Positions 1 through 12,566 of a DNA stretch of 64,000 nucleotides are shown one piece after another. This DNA is from Carya illinoinensis (Eukaryota; Streptophyta; Magnoliopsida; Fagales; Juglandaceae). The notes beneath the pieces are model-generated. The model made no database searches. It was not told where the DNA came from and saw only the letters and a program-made list of their open reading frames with translations. The stretch is taken from positions 2,831,501 to 2,895,500 of the forward strand of contig NC_056759.1 in the NCBI RefSeq assembly GCF_018687715.1, in the 5' to 3' direction. A program made the position numbers and the translations under genes. Each line of letters opens with the position of its first letter. The stretch's first letter is position 1.

Positions 1-2109
1 ACTTGGAATATAAATAAGCAAATCAATTATTTCAACCTGATGGGAAACTGAAGTAACATGGGACAAAACAAATATCGAGAATATGTTAACAAGGAATGAA
101 ATTTGCACAATTATTTTTTCAGACCAAATTAACCCTCTCTATCTTCCATTTTCTTTTTGTGTTATTTTTTGAGAACAGAACAGGACCTTCAAAGAACTCA
201 TCAATTCCAAATCTCCCTAGAGCACTACTATTGGCTCTCTAACTTTTACCCACCTATCAAAGTCGATCTGAATACTACTCAAAAAATAGAGAACACTATT
301 TAAACAGCCCCCCTCCTCTGCCCTTCACCCCACAATTATAACTCAACTTTTTTCAATATATATTCCATTAATGTTGCAATCATACTAACAAAGAAATCAA
401 AATCTACCTGGGGTATTATGTTTTTCTCCATGACATCTTTGAAAAGTGGAGGTTGGGGCAAATGCAGTCCAAGCACTAAGTATGGCACTCTGGAAGTTTC
501 AGTCACAACCACTTCATGTTCAGTTCCACCACCTGCGAATTTAGAAACAAAATTCTGGCAGTCACCATTTTCTTGCTTCTCAATGACAGCTTTGTTTTGC
601 ATCTCTTTCACAACCTCCAATTCGCCATATCAAGTATATTGTACATTTTGGATAAGCACTGGTGAAATCCAGTGAATCCAACCATAAACAACAAAGTGAA
701 CAACAAGAAAATAAGGATAAAATAGACAACCTGAAAGCAATCATAGATAATGCTTTTATTTTTCTATGTTTTAAGATCCTTGTGAAGTGTGTTAAGAAAC
801 CATGACATCAATTCAACCGGGTCTGACCGTGCACCTATCCTGCACCTATCCGAAATCATTTTTACGGTCTTTCATAACTACCTGCAGAAACTCGTGGGCT
901 CACTTGTAAACATTAAAAAAAAAAAAAAAGATTAAGATGAATCTCATGTCAGGAAAAATTAATTGATTATGGAAATCACTAGAAACAAACCTGTCCTTTG
1001 AAGTTCCGTGTATGCCAAATCTTTCGTGTGAGTTCTCCAAATCGATGAACAAAGTAGAGATTTGCCATGTCTATAATTTTCAGGGATAAGGAAAAAATTT
1101 CTTAAAGAAGTAACTCTCATCAAAGATTGTATTATGACATTCACAAAATCTGTATCTTTAATGTTGTTAAGACCCACCTGAAATTTGCCAAAAGCAGATC
1201 GAAGATATAAGGGAACTGCAGGTAACCGAACTCTTTCGCGAAAGGGATTCCACAGTCAACCCCAAAAGCATAGTGGACCTTTTTTACTTATGTAGAGGAT
1301 TAGGTGGTAGTTCACTCATCTAAGCAGTGTGAAAAATGATTCTTACATGCCTCCTCATATGGTATATTTAGAGCGAAAGGAATGATGGGCTTACTTCCCA
1401 TATGATTATTTGAATCTTTTCCAATTTCTAGCTATCAAAAAAAAGTTCTAGCTAGATGACTTTCACACACCTGTTCATACATGGAATGCACCTTTTGTGT
1501 TTTTTAAATTAAATTATTATACTAATCAAGAAAGGGAAGAAACTATAGAAGTGGCAGAATCTTACATTTCAACAAAAAAGATTGCACTACTGTCAAACCC
1601 AAAAGAATGTAATCCTATGGAATCATAAAAAGAGCAAATATACCTATCATTAATACCATTTTCCTCCTTTTAGACAACATTCTATGAACTAACAGCAAAA
1701 CGGTAAATGTCCACTCTCAGTAACAGTATCACATTTATAACTGACAGCAACACACTGCCAATTTATTCAAACTACTTAATTAAACTTTTTGGAAACTATT
1801 TTTTTTTTTTTTGATAAATATTTTGGGAAACTTATCATCCAAAGGCAAGTCCAAATCCTAGATGGTGTGAAACAACCCACAAAGAATCAGTGTCCATCAT
1901 GATTATGAAGCACTTACATAACATTAAAGCATAAGTAACTGCCACACAATGTCAAAGCAGGTTAAGTGTTCAATACTTATACATTGACCAAAAGAATGTA
2001 CACATAAATACATGCACACTCGTATCAGATCATCCTCATTGCATAGAATGTAAAATCTAACTGGCAACCATCAACAAGCACTAATGCCTGATTAGATTGT
2101 AAAGAATAG

Positions 2110-2135
2110 CTTCTTCTTCTTCTTCTTTTTCTTCT

Positions 2136-2178
<43 letters not shown>
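2110..2178. repeat. (TTC)n / poly-T low-complexity tract
   Basis: An imperfect TTC run passes into about 39 consecutive T. The minus-strand lysine/arginine-rich ORF across it is an artefact of this composition. Confidence 0.95.
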
Positions 2179-2181
<3 letters not shown>

Positions 2182-3063
2182 ATAAGTAGATAATAAAGAA
2201 TGGGTTTAGAAACCAATTCACACAATGCACAGTTGCTACTGGAGCAGACTCATAACGCATAAATTCTTCTATTCTACAATCACAAATTAAACCCTTTGTA
2301 GTTCCTAGTCAAGTTTGACAGGAAATGTATACGGAACAAGAAATGTATTCAATCCAAAACACCAATAATAACTCCACCAAAGGAAGAGAAAGGTATATCC
2401 AGTTATCTAAAGGTCCCACACATACAATCGATTACTCTGTACCAAGGGTCTTCCAAGATAACTAAAGTGCCCATTACAAGCCAATTACAAAATCAATATT
2501 GAAGGCTCATCCTCAAGGAATTCCAGAAGATGGTAGAAATTCATCTGGTGCAGAAGTTAAGGATCAAATGATTAGCTCCTAAACACTCTTTAACCCAACA
2601 TGCATCCCCAACTTCCATCATATGAAGCATATACTTCTCAAAATCTTTTTTTAAAAAGTAATAAGAAGATTTATTGAATCAAATAAAACTGAATGATGAT
2701 ATCTAAAGATACAAAAATAGACCTGCCACCAAACCTATAAGTCTAAACCCTTCTCAAGATTATCGGATCAACTTTTCTGAAGGCTTGAAGGATGAGATAT
2801 TTGTGAAGTAAAATCATGATGAATATGAGCAATACTGGTAATATCTTACTGCCCCACAAATTTTCTCAATCAAGCACTAAAAACAAAGTACTTTTTGCTT
2901 CAACTAAGAAATATAAAACAAAATTCTCACCTACACCTTTCATCAGTTCTCGTCATTATCATCTAGAGAATTCTAAAATGATAATTCTTACATGGAGGTG
3001 TGGATAAACATTTAGAAGTGGATTGAGGGTGATCGGCTTAAGTTCATCAATGCACGTCCTTTC

Positions 3064-3545
3064 TGTAAGAAATCAAATAATGGATAGAAAAAATGTATAA
3101 TTTCATTGATATGTTGGTGGTGTTTAAATATATATACATTCACACGTGCGAGAGATTATATATAGCTAGCAGTCATATGAATACATTAACCTGTACACAG
3201 CTGGATGTACAAATATTCTACGAAAGGAAACAATAATGTAACAGCAGATTTGGTGCCAGTATGATCATCGTTTAAAAGTATCGAACATGAGCTTTGAATG
3301 TGATGGCTTGAATCTTGGCTGGGAGATAAGTCATTGACTTAAGAATCACTATGGTTAACATAGCCCCGCAAGCTAATAGGGAGAGGCTGAACCATAAGCT
3401 TGTCACAAAGGAAGGAAAATCTTGTAGTTGTTAAGCCCTCATTCAAGACATCAGCAACTTGAGCACCAGTTGCTATAATCTGAATTTCCTTGTTGAGTAC
3501 CTTATTGCATATGAAGTGGCAGTCCACTTCTTATGTAGTGGGAGC
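3064..3545 (-). mobile_element. Copia remnant: RNase H C-terminus plus 3' LTR
   Basis: On the minus strand, 3540 down to about 3340 reads as the end of a Copia polyprotein: EVDCHFI, then VLNKEI, then ATGAQVADVL and a PLPISLRGYV tail. One in-frame stop precedes EVDCHF. Downstream is a probable 180-bp LTR on 3243-3064, starting TGTTACATT and ending TTCTTACA, i.e. with TG...CA ends. The 5' part of the element is missing. It lies in the long intron of the USP39-like pseudogene. The RNase H reading is good; the exact LTR ends are inferred from only one copy. Confidence 0.6.
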
Positions 3546-5586
3546 ATGAAAGATTGTGAATGGTAATAATGATTAGAGGCAGGGTTGTGTTCTTATTTGA
3601 AAACATCATTAGGTACCTTCCATCTCCCACAATGCACATAGAGACTATCATCACAGTAATTTTTCTTTCTTGCTTTTTTTTTTTTCAATAATATGATTGC
3701 AGTGCTTTAAGAATCAACTTAAAAAAATAATATGATCACAGTGATTTGCATATTGGATTTGTAGGATCGTTGCAAGATCCAACACTCTACAACCATATCA
3801 TGATGGAAGCACTTATCATAAATCTAATGTAATTGAGAGTGAGACATCACACTATTCAAGGCAATCAAAATTTTTCTGATCAGAGACAATAGTAATTAGG
3901 AAATGAAAACATCATAAAATTCTGAGTCAATTCCTCCAAAGTAGCAGTCTACATGTAAAGCCACAGGTGAAATTTTTACTCTTAAAGAAACAAATTAGCA
4001 ATGATTTATGAACTTTTATTTGAAAATACATACTAACCTCTACTGGTTTAACACGTAAAAATGAAGGCTTAAACAAAATTAAAATTTATTCAAATAGAGG
4101 AAGAAGTAGAGCTAAAACTACAGCGGATTTTTTTTTTTTTGAAATTGTACACATCTTGGATTCCTCTCTTTATAAGAAAACAGGGCAGAAAATCATCTCA
4201 CCTCTTCAAGTTGTAGGTTGCACGATTTATGCTTCTGTCTAACTTCCCTCCACTTGGTTACACATCCAACTAAACAAGCATTAGAAGGAAAAAAAAATGT
4301 AAGAATAGATGTGGTTGGAAGACAGTGTGATAGAGCTTGTTGCAGAAAATTTCAGAAGTTGGACGTGTGTTGCTGCTATCTTTCTAGGTGTTGAACGTGA
4401 AGTAAGAGAGGAAAAAATGAAGTTTTAAACTAACCTAAACTTAGTCATCTAGCAAATGAAATTCAAGCCAAAGTTCGTGCCCTTAGTGAACATATAAGCT
4501 GAAAATGAAGGGGAAAAAATAAAAAAAGAGAGAAACAGGAACATCAAAAGACTAAACCTGACCTACCTATCCCACCCTCTTCAAAGTGTCACCCCCAAAG
4601 CTTAAACAAACCAGTGGACAGGGGCGGCCAGGAAAATGCTCCTCTCAAAGCCTTTGCTATCATCCTACAAAATACACATAAAGCATAAGTTAGTTCTGCT
4701 TCAGGCACAAATTCAACTGATTTTTGTCTTACTCCCGGGCTATAACAGATTCAACTCCAACAAACCACAAATGAAATTTTTATTCTTAAAGGAACAAATT
4801 AGCAATGATTTATGAATATCACGCGTACCATTTACCCAAATTTGAACGCCATCTTAGCCTCCACATGCTTGCATAAAATAGATTCACACCATCATGTACA
4901 ATATAATTTACAGAGAAAATTAAATGCCATCTCGTCACCACCTCTTTCCCTGCAAATCTCCTCCTACATCTCCGCCACCTCCGTGCTTCTATGGAGCCAC
5001 AATGAACAACCCCTATTAAAAAAGAAAAAAAGAAAAAAAAAAAGAGAAGCTATTCTTTATAGAGTTATACGCAGAACAACAAGAAAAATAAAATAGAAGA
5101 AATCAAATGCAAGAAAAAATAAATCAACTTGAATTGAAAACAAAAAAACCATAGGAATACAGATTGCAAAAATAATAATAAAAAATAATTATTCTGGAGA
5201 TGTGAAAAATACGAATGTGATATTCATCAAACATTGAACAAGAAGAAAAAAAAAATAGAAGAAATCAAACGCAAGAAAAATAAAATTAATTTGGATCGAA
5301 TATGCATGAAACGCAAGGAAAAAAAAAAAATTCTACAGATGTGAAAATGCTTTAAAAGAAATCCCCTTGTAAATATTTGAATCCATTCCACATAAATAAC
5401 AATAAATAAATGAATCAGCAACTACCAAATAACAATAAATAAATAATTTAGAAGCATCATAAATAATAATTCTTAATTTCTCTATTTTTGTAAACAAAAA
5501 GAAACTATGTTCCCCATGATGTCCAAATGTTTTGAACTTGTATACAATCTTTTGTTGGTTTGCACCTCTTTATCTCTTCATTTTAA

Positions 5587-5634
<48 letters not shown>
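5587..5634. repeat. (TG)n(AG)n compound microsatellite
   Basis: About 10 TG units are followed by about 14 AG units in the intron of the USP39-like pseudogene. Confidence 0.95.
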
Positions 5635-5636
<2 letters not shown>

Positions 5637-6939
5637 GCACATCAGTATGAATTCCCACCAAAGGGAAAAGAAATAAATGGATAACTGTGTTTTAGTTCCC
5701 TATCAGAAGCTTTTTTTTTTTTTTTTCCTTTGACAAGTAGTTCCTCGTCAGCAACTGCAAGCCACAAGTTACAAGGGTAGCAATATGCACCAAAATCAAC
5801 CCAGAAATATTATCATTGCCTTGGTAGACCAAAGAGAAGAATATGACCTCAAATTGTTACTTCCGAGACGACAAAAAAACTTTCTACCTTCTATGCCAAA
5901 ATAGTAAAAATTGGCTGCCAACTGAATAGGTAGTGGCAAGACACACACACCCAAAGCCTCAAAGACTATTCTTCCAATAAAAAAACAATGCTCTCCACAA
6001 CAGGCTTTTCTTTAAGTTCTTCAAAAGCAAGAAATGGAAAAAAAAAAAAAATGCCCTCCATAGCAGCAATAATGAAAGACAGTATAACCATTGTTACTGA
6101 AGCTGTTTTGGGGCTTGGCTGCTCCCTCATGACCATTTTAGAGCATCTCATACCAGATTATTAGCTAAAATGCACAGAAGAGTTGTAGTTTGCCACCAAA
6201 AAAAAAAAAAATCGCCTTTTATCATAGCAAAAATCAAAGCTACTTTCACTTCGGATAGTAGAGCGTTTATAATCCACACGCAGAAAATGTTACCATTTAA
6301 TTGAACTCCGTGAAATAGCCAATCTTGCGTAAACTACAGCTAGCTACAAATCATTTACAATTAGAAGTTCAGAAAATATCTTCAATCGGCGAAACCACGC
6401 CAAACGTCATAAGAATTTAATTATTGCAAAATAAAGCAACAAGATTGTATACAAAACCTACAAAAGGAAACTAAAAATCGAATGATCACTCGTTTCGATT
6501 AAACAAGCCTGCGCAAATAATCGAGTATTTACAGATCCATGGCCACGAAACCTTGATCAGGAGAAGTATAATTATCTTACCCAAAGATAGGTACCATTCC
6601 TGGGAGGTAATCAGGACCATCAAATGCCGTGGACCATTGCTTGTTCTTGTCAAGTTGTTCAACTTGTTCCCTAGTAAACCTGCATATATGGTAGTCGGAA
6701 AAAATAATAAAAAATGAAATCAATAAGATATAGATAATAGAGTATGACTGAAAACATAACATATCCTTCTCGTTTTTGATTAGTTTCTTTTTGGCATTAG
6801 CATTTTCTTCCTTCGGCGAGTAACTGAGTAAGAGAGAGGGAGAGAGATATATATAAATTTCCTACCACTTTAGAACCCATATATATACCATCCACCACAA
6901 TAACAATTCACCTCCAGAACACAAACTTATATATATATT

Positions 6940-7330
6940 ATGTATGCATTTACAAATGGTAAAAGCTGTACCCGACGGAAACCGAACAAAAGGATCAGGG
7001 CTCATTCAAAAACCTCTGTAAGCACCGAAACCTCTGCGCACAAAACCTCTCCATCTCGTCACCACCTCTTTCCCTGCAAACCTCCTCCTCCATCTCCTCA
7101 CAACGTCGTCCCAATTCCTCGTCGAGCTATCGTATCCATAACCCCAAGGTTTACCCCACGCATGATAATAGTGATCATCGCCCAGCACCTTCGCTTCCAA
7201 AATCGCGTCTAGTATCTCCTACAACCCCACGATCCGACGGCTCACCTTCCTCCTCGAGTCCCTCAACGACGGATCAACACCAGGCACCGAGTCGAGCCTT
7301 AGTAACAGAAAATTGGACGAGGCGCTGATA
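6940..7330. other. GC-richer, coding-like segment, unidentified
   Basis: This stretch is clearly richer in G+C than its surroundings and open on both strands over short spans. One plus-strand frame, from about 7205 to 7329, reads ...LTFLLESLNDGSTPGTE... with amino-acid composition typical of real coding sequence, but no start, splice sites or family could be assigned. About 55 bp near 7045-7100 (starting CCATCTCGTCACCACC) recur almost unchanged at 4925-4980 inside the neighbouring pseudogene intron. This suggests a duplicated or captured gene fragment. No function is claimed. Confidence 0.3.
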
Positions 7331-7536
7331 GTGTAAAATTGGAATACAAGTCAGAAGAAAAATACAGTTGGTCGGTCGGCAATGCAAAAAGACTAAAACG
7401 TCTGTCGGAAAAATAGAAATAAAAGCAAACATACTGTAATTTTGAAATAAAGTTAAGGGTAAAATTAGAAATAAAAATGTTAGATGAAAACACCGTTCAT
7501 CCAACATTTTCATTTATATATATAGTAGATATAATA

Positions 7537-8291
7537 GGATATACGTATAAGAGTGCATTATATATTTATATATATATATATAATATTTAATTGTAACTTT
7601 TTCATACTAAGTAGTTGGTAATAAGTTATTCTGTATCTTTTTTATATACTTTACAGTTGGACCTTTCACTTTTATGGTTGCATTCGATAGTCTGTGTAAT
7701 TTTTTTTTTTGGTTAGATTTTGTTTATTTGGTTAATTAGTTATGTGTGTGGTGTTTTTGAAAATAATATTTTAGGCTCTATCATATTTGAGATAATTAAA
7801 AAAAAAAAATCATTTGGCTCAGAAAAATCAACTAACCTAACAAAAAAACCTAAAATCGAATTACACATGTAAACCAAATTGAATCGAATCGAAATCGAAA
7901 AAATTAAACCGAACTCATTAGACTCCAAAACCAGTTCTTGCTTGAATGGTCTATATCGGTTCCCAAAATCGACTTAAATAAATTTGTTTTAAAATATGTC
8001 TAAAATTAAATAGAACTGAACCCATTAGACCCCTAACTAAGAAATGAAGAAGAGAAACGAATGCATGCTGCAGAAAAAATGCACCCATGACTACGTTAAC
8101 ATTTAAATGATGCAATCTATTAAGACAAGGGCCTCAATAATAATACCTAGTTTGTAGACCCAACTATTACTAAAATTCAAATAGTTGTAGACATTGTTTA
8201 TATTATAGCCTAAAAGCAAGTCATTCCCTGATTTTTTCATCAGGCTCATGCATGTAACTGCTGGACGGCACAAGTACTCCTGTACAAATGA
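7537..8291 (+). repeat. R1 repeat, copy 1 (DUF674 upstream sequence)
   Basis: About 750 bp are closely similar to 54972-55750 and, from the second part on, to about 36425-37027. In the two other places the homology runs on into the region directly before a DUF674-type start. Here it stops at 8291 and resumes at 18411, just before DUF674 copy A. R1 is therefore original upstream sequence of a DUF674 unit, now split by the intervening block. It holds no convincing ORF. Confidence 0.8.
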
Positions 8292-8524
8292 ACACAAATG
8301 CTATTTGCACATGGCGTGGCGTACCCTCCGCATACACGCATCCATGTGGCTTAGTTAATGAAACGGTGCGTCACATTTCATTAAGCCCTTCCCATCAATT
8401 TTCCCATCGTGTATTCCCCATTTCTTCGTTCTGCCTTCCCCCCTTCCTTCACGTACAAAAGCCGGATGAAATTAGGGCAAGAGATTCATAACAGAAGCTA
8501 GATGACGGCTGACTCAGGTGTGAC

Positions 8525-10016
8525 AAAATCTTCCCCTTCCTTCACACTTCTCTCATCGTTGATTCCGAAAGCCACTACATTGTTCAAGTACTGTTTATTC
8601 TTCCTCTTCTTTTGCATTTCTTCGAAACCCAGTAGATTTTTGAATAAACGATTCCGAAAATCTTCAACTCCTGAACCGATTTTCGTGTGGGCAAGACCAA
8701 TCTAGTGGGTATGTATTGTTTGCATATTCTGAAAATCTTTAACTCCTAAACCGATTTTTTCGTGTGGGCAAGACCAATCTAGTGGGTCTGTATTGTTTGC
8801 ATATTTCGAAAATCACTAGATTGCAAGAACATTATTAATAATATTTAGTTTGAAAATAACGGTAGAATGGGTCTTTGTACAAAATGCTAATATAACGGTA
8901 GTTTTATTTCATGTTCTATTTACCACCATTTAGAATGCTCTATATTTTTGTAGAAAATGCTTATTCATCATCTTTTAATCACTAGTTTATGATGCTGCGT
9001 GATATGATTGAAGAACTATATCTCAATATTTTTTTTTTGAAGAACCAGTTTATGGGTCTCTGGAGATAGCTTGAAAATGATGGAACACCACCCAGTCTTT
9101 GTAGATTGTAGTTAGTTTATTGAGTTAATTGAAAATTGGTGATCTTATAATCTGTAAAGGCAGAAGCGTTTGCACAAGCTTGGAACATTGATCTCAAATA
9201 ATGCTTTTGAAATGATCTACTGAATGCATTTCAAGTGAAACACTATGATTTTCATCCTAGGTCCACTGTTGCAATGATGGAGGTAGTGTTTGAATGGCAA
9301 TGAACAGTTTTGTAAACATCTTTTTAAAGCTTAAGCATTCAAAATTCTCTCACAATAACATCTCGTCAACTATAACCTCCTAAATATGAAGTAGTTCTAT
9401 GTTTCTAAGCCTACTTATCAACCTAAGATGTATTAAAATAATTCAAGTCAGTCAATATGTCCAAAGTAGTTTTATTTCATGTTCTATTTACCACCATTTA
9501 GAATGCTCTGTATTTTTGTAGAAAATGCTTATTCATCATCTTTTAATCACCAGTTTATGATGCTGCGTGATATGATTGAAGAACTATATCTCAATATTTT
9601 TTTTTTGAAGAACCAGTTTATGGGTCTCTGGAGATAGCATGAAAACGATGGAACACCACCCGGTCTTTGTAGATTGTAGTTGGTTTATTGACTTAATTGA
9701 AAATTAGTGATCTGATAATCTGTAAAGGTAGAAGAAGCGTTTGCACAAGCTTGGAACATTGATCTCAAATAATGCTTTTGAAATGATCTACTGAATGCAT
9801 TTCAAGCGAAACACTATGATTTTCATCCCAGGTCCACTGTTGTAATGATGGTGGTAGTGTTTGAATGGCAATGAACAGTTTTGTAAACATCTCTTTAAAG
9901 CTTAAGCATTCAACATTCTCTCACAATAACATCTCGTCAACTATAACCTCCTAAATATGAAGTAGTTCTATGTTTCTAAGCCTACTTATCAACCTAAGAT
10001 GTATTAAAATAATTCA
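8525..10016 (+). repeat. Left TIR of the MULE candidate, with ~568-bp tandem subrepeats
   Basis: The outer segment 8525-8900 contains a further local duplication: a block ending CTAGTGGGT near 8708 recurs ending near 8787. It is followed by two tandem units, about 8901-9468 and 9469-10016, with a period of about 568 bp. Each holds the same landmarks in order (TTTATGATGCTGCGTG, then GGAACACCACCC, then AACATCTCGTCAAC). The units differ by scattered substitutions only. No ORF of note. Confidence 0.85.
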
Positions 10017-10563
10017 CATCATTATGAATACATACTATTTGTCTTCAATAGTCAAATGACACGACTCACTTGACTTGGACATAGACATGACTGATTTGTG
10101 TGTGTTTGTCTACATAATTTACCATAACAACTATGAATTTAACAAATCTTTTCCTATAACAGTTTCATTGCAAAATCACAATAAACTGACAATAATGAAA
10201 AATGTAAAACACAAACCTCACTCTCGTTCATTGAATGTCAAACTACATAACACCATAAACTTACTAACCAATGTAGCAGCTCATTTAGCAATGTTGAAAC
10301 CCATTTCTATTAGATGTATGGCATTAAGATCATGGCATTAAGATCATATAAGATCTTAGTTACATGTAAAGCTTTTTCCTAAAAGATGGAAAATTCCAGC
10401 TGGGACAACATTTTAATGTATTCAGTAGCTTTCTTCCCATGTAGCTTTTCCAGCTAGGAAACTTTCTTTCATAGATGCATGACCTTAATCAATTAATCAT
10501 AAGGGCAGTGGTTGTTCTATTTTTCTAACAACATTTTTCGTGACATTGGATTAATATAAGAAT
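10017..10563. other. Unassigned interior of the MULE candidate
   Basis: Sequence between the left TIR and the GRF gene. It presumably includes that gene's promoter and 5' UTR. An 88-codon open frame at 10075-10341 has no recognisable features and unremarkable composition, and is not called. Confidence 0.5.
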
Positions 10564-11117
10564 ATGTCATCATTGACGACAACATCTTCTTCCTCTTTTG
10601 CCAAACAAAAAAGGGGTCATCCATTATGCTTCTGTGAGATTGAAGCCCAACTGAGATACTCAAATACTCAAACTAATCCAGGACGACCCTTCTTAGGTTG
10701 TCCAAAGTATAACAAAGAGGTAACTAAATTCATATTTAGTTAAATTATTTTTTTGATGTTCATCTAACATTTTTGCTTGAAATGTGTATAAAATCACAGG
10801 GATTACCATATTGTAAGTATTTCAAATGGGTAGAGGGCCATGAATACAAGATGTCAGACCGTCCAGAAACTCACACTGAATTTTCCAGCAAGGAGAAGGA
10901 GCTGAAGAAAAAACTCAATGATATTGAAAAGATCATTATTGATTTGCGTAAAAGAGTAGATGAATTCGAGTTCGTACTATCCAATAGAAATGAGGAGTTA
11001 CTGAAGGAGTTGGTGGCTGTTATACGTGAAGCGGAAATAAGACGTTTACGCACATTAGTCTCTGGGTTTTGGGCTTTAGCATTTGTTGTAGCATATTACT
11101 TGGTGGTGCAGAAGTAA
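10564..11117 (+). CDS. Small GRF-type zinc-finger protein with coiled coil and C-terminal membrane segment (two exons)
   Basis: The CDS joins 10564-10719 and 10800-11117 (donor GAG|gtaact, acceptor cacag|GGA) and encodes 157 residues with no lesion. Residues 22-62 match a GRF zinc finger: C22 and C24, then GRPFLGC with C46, then C57 followed by KYFKW. Residues of about 75-125 are charged and heptad-like (coiled coil predicted by eye). Residues of about 136-154 are hydrophobic (FWALAFVVAYYLV), giving a tail-anchored look. Known: GRF domains bind single-stranded nucleic acid in proteins such as topoisomerase 3-alpha and APE2, and many plants have large families of small GRF proteins like this. 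The exon 1 start was chosen because it gives the complete finger. It lies inside the MULE candidate, about 1.5 kb downstream of the 3' end of the opposing transposase gene. Role unknown; a second gene of the element or a captured host gene are both possible. Confidence 0.75.
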
Positions 11118-12566
11118 TTTTAGATTAGTGTTAGAATTTAGTTGCTACTATATATGTAATGTTTATTATGTATTAGTGAAACTTGTGAACCATGTAGATT
11201 GCACTTGAAACGTCTACTCTTACCATGCCCATGTATTTTTTGTATTGTATTGCTCGTTGGAATGGAAATGATTCATGGGATGGATGTTTTAGTTATGTCA
11301 AAGTTGAAGTTATTTTGTATTGGGAAATGATAGAATGCTCGGAAATTATTCATGCGGCCAGTGAGAATTTAATATCAAAACATGTAATATTTTCCATTCA
11401 GTTTTGGTAAATTATATGGCTGAAAAACGCCAACTTGTATTTTATTACAAGTTCCATGCATCTTGCGTATAATAACAAGGCTAGAAATAAGTTATATCAA
11501 TTCAAATGTAACCATCTTGTGTAAACTTGTCTATTATGTCTTGCCTTATTGTCTATTATCCTGTAAATAACAAGCCTGCTAGCACAAGATATAAATCTTC
11601 AAGAATTTAAATCATCTAACTGTTAGAATTTCTCCCAACGGGTCAGCAAGAGTTATGGTTTAGCACCAAAATAATCAACCCAATTTTTTCATTCATTTAG
11701 TTAGTGAAAAACATACGCGGCTATTGCAAAACTCTAATCCTGCATTACAAAATACAACCAATCTATGGACCTTTGACTGACTCAAATTCATGAGGACCTT
11801 TTAACACTAAATACAACCAAATTTGCCGGCTGGTACGCACTCAAGCACTCCCATTTAATTCACTTACATACACTTCTTGCATATATATTCAAGACATTCT
11901 TCCCTACACGTAGCTAGCCAATCACGTACAGAAAACCCTGCACCTTCAATACACACGTAGCTAGCTATTCATTCGGATTATATGCTGTAGAATGCTCGGA
12001 TCCAGGGGTCAGCATGTTGTACATTCATTAATCAGTACCTACATAACACAATCCAAATTTTTATTTAGATAAATTACATAAATAAATTGTTCAAATATTG
12101 CTCATATTTACTGGAAATATCCAGGGGTCATAATTCCTGCCTATAGTCTGTATAATTTAGATTTCATGTAACATTAGTGCATTCATTCATAATTCTTGTA
12201 GCTCTACAAGTAATTAGGCCAAGCAACTTCAATGACTATTACTAATAATTCAAATACTCTAATACCAAGATTACCAAAGTATCAACACATTACGGGCAAG
12301 ATTACCAAAGTAGAAACCCATTATGGGCAAGATTTTTTTCCATTATTCATTCCATTACGGGCAAGATTACCGAAGTATCAATCCATTATGGGCTTTAATA
12401 ACCACATTAACAATAATGAACTTAAAAGTCACTGACCATCCACCGGTTGTGATCCATCCAACCCAAAGAACATCTGCAAGGAGTAATATCAGTTTCTTAG
12501 TGTAATGTCAATATTAGAGTTCTCGCTAAAAAATGTTAGAATATTACTATTTCTTGACTCCCGATC
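11118..12566. other. Intergenic interior of the MULE candidate
   Basis: Sequence between two convergent genes. The only structure noticed is the short tandem repeat at 12255-12400. The open frames here (for example 11225-11410) are short and AT-driven, and none was supported. Confidence 0.5.
12255..12400. repeat. ~31-37-bp imperfect tandem repeat, about four units
   Basis: Units have the pattern AAGATTACC(A/G)AAGTA...CCATTA(C/T)GGGC. The third unit is diverged in its middle. It lies just beyond the 3' end of the FAR1-type pseudogene. Confidence 0.75.

Larger units (their letters stand above)
1178..6594 (-). other. Long intron of the USP39-like pseudogene, repeat-filled
   Basis: This stretch separates two exons that are adjacent in the family (…LPGM / VGLNN…), so it is read as one intron of about 5.4 kb. 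Apart from a Copia remnant (3064-3545), two low-complexity tracts and a few short internal duplications, no coding structure was seen. The internal duplications are 3955-4025 resembling 4760-4820, and 5075-5130 resembling 5230-5290. Confidence 0.55.
408..6679 (-). pseudogene. USP39/SAD1-like (tri-snRNP ubiquitin-hydrolase-fold protein) pseudogene, partial
   Basis: Four minus-strand exon-like blocks translate to parts of the plant homologue of USP39/Sad1, a catalytically inactive ubiquitin-hydrolase-fold protein of the U4/U6.U5 tri-snRNP. In gene order they are 6595-6679 (FTREQVEQLDKNKQW...LPGM), 991-1177 (VGLNNIKDTDFVNV... to FKGQ), 731-904 (VSPHEFLQ... to IIYDCFQ) and 408 to about 626 (GELEVVKEMQ... 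KDVMEKNIIPQ). The splice signals at 6594/6680, 1178, 990 and 407 look normal. Lesions: an extra T in the 991-1177 exon shifts the frame after KSLL; the 731-904 exon has a 2-nt loss, an 11-bp tandem duplication and an in-frame TAG; the acceptor before the 408 exon is not a clean AG. N-terminal exons were not found up to 8.3 kb, and the remaining 3' exons are absent or beyond the left edge. The family call is from memory of conserved strings. Confidence 0.8.

Noticed and set aside
2025..2225. Lys/Arg-rich minus-strand ORF
   Set aside because: Translation of the poly-T/TTC tract.
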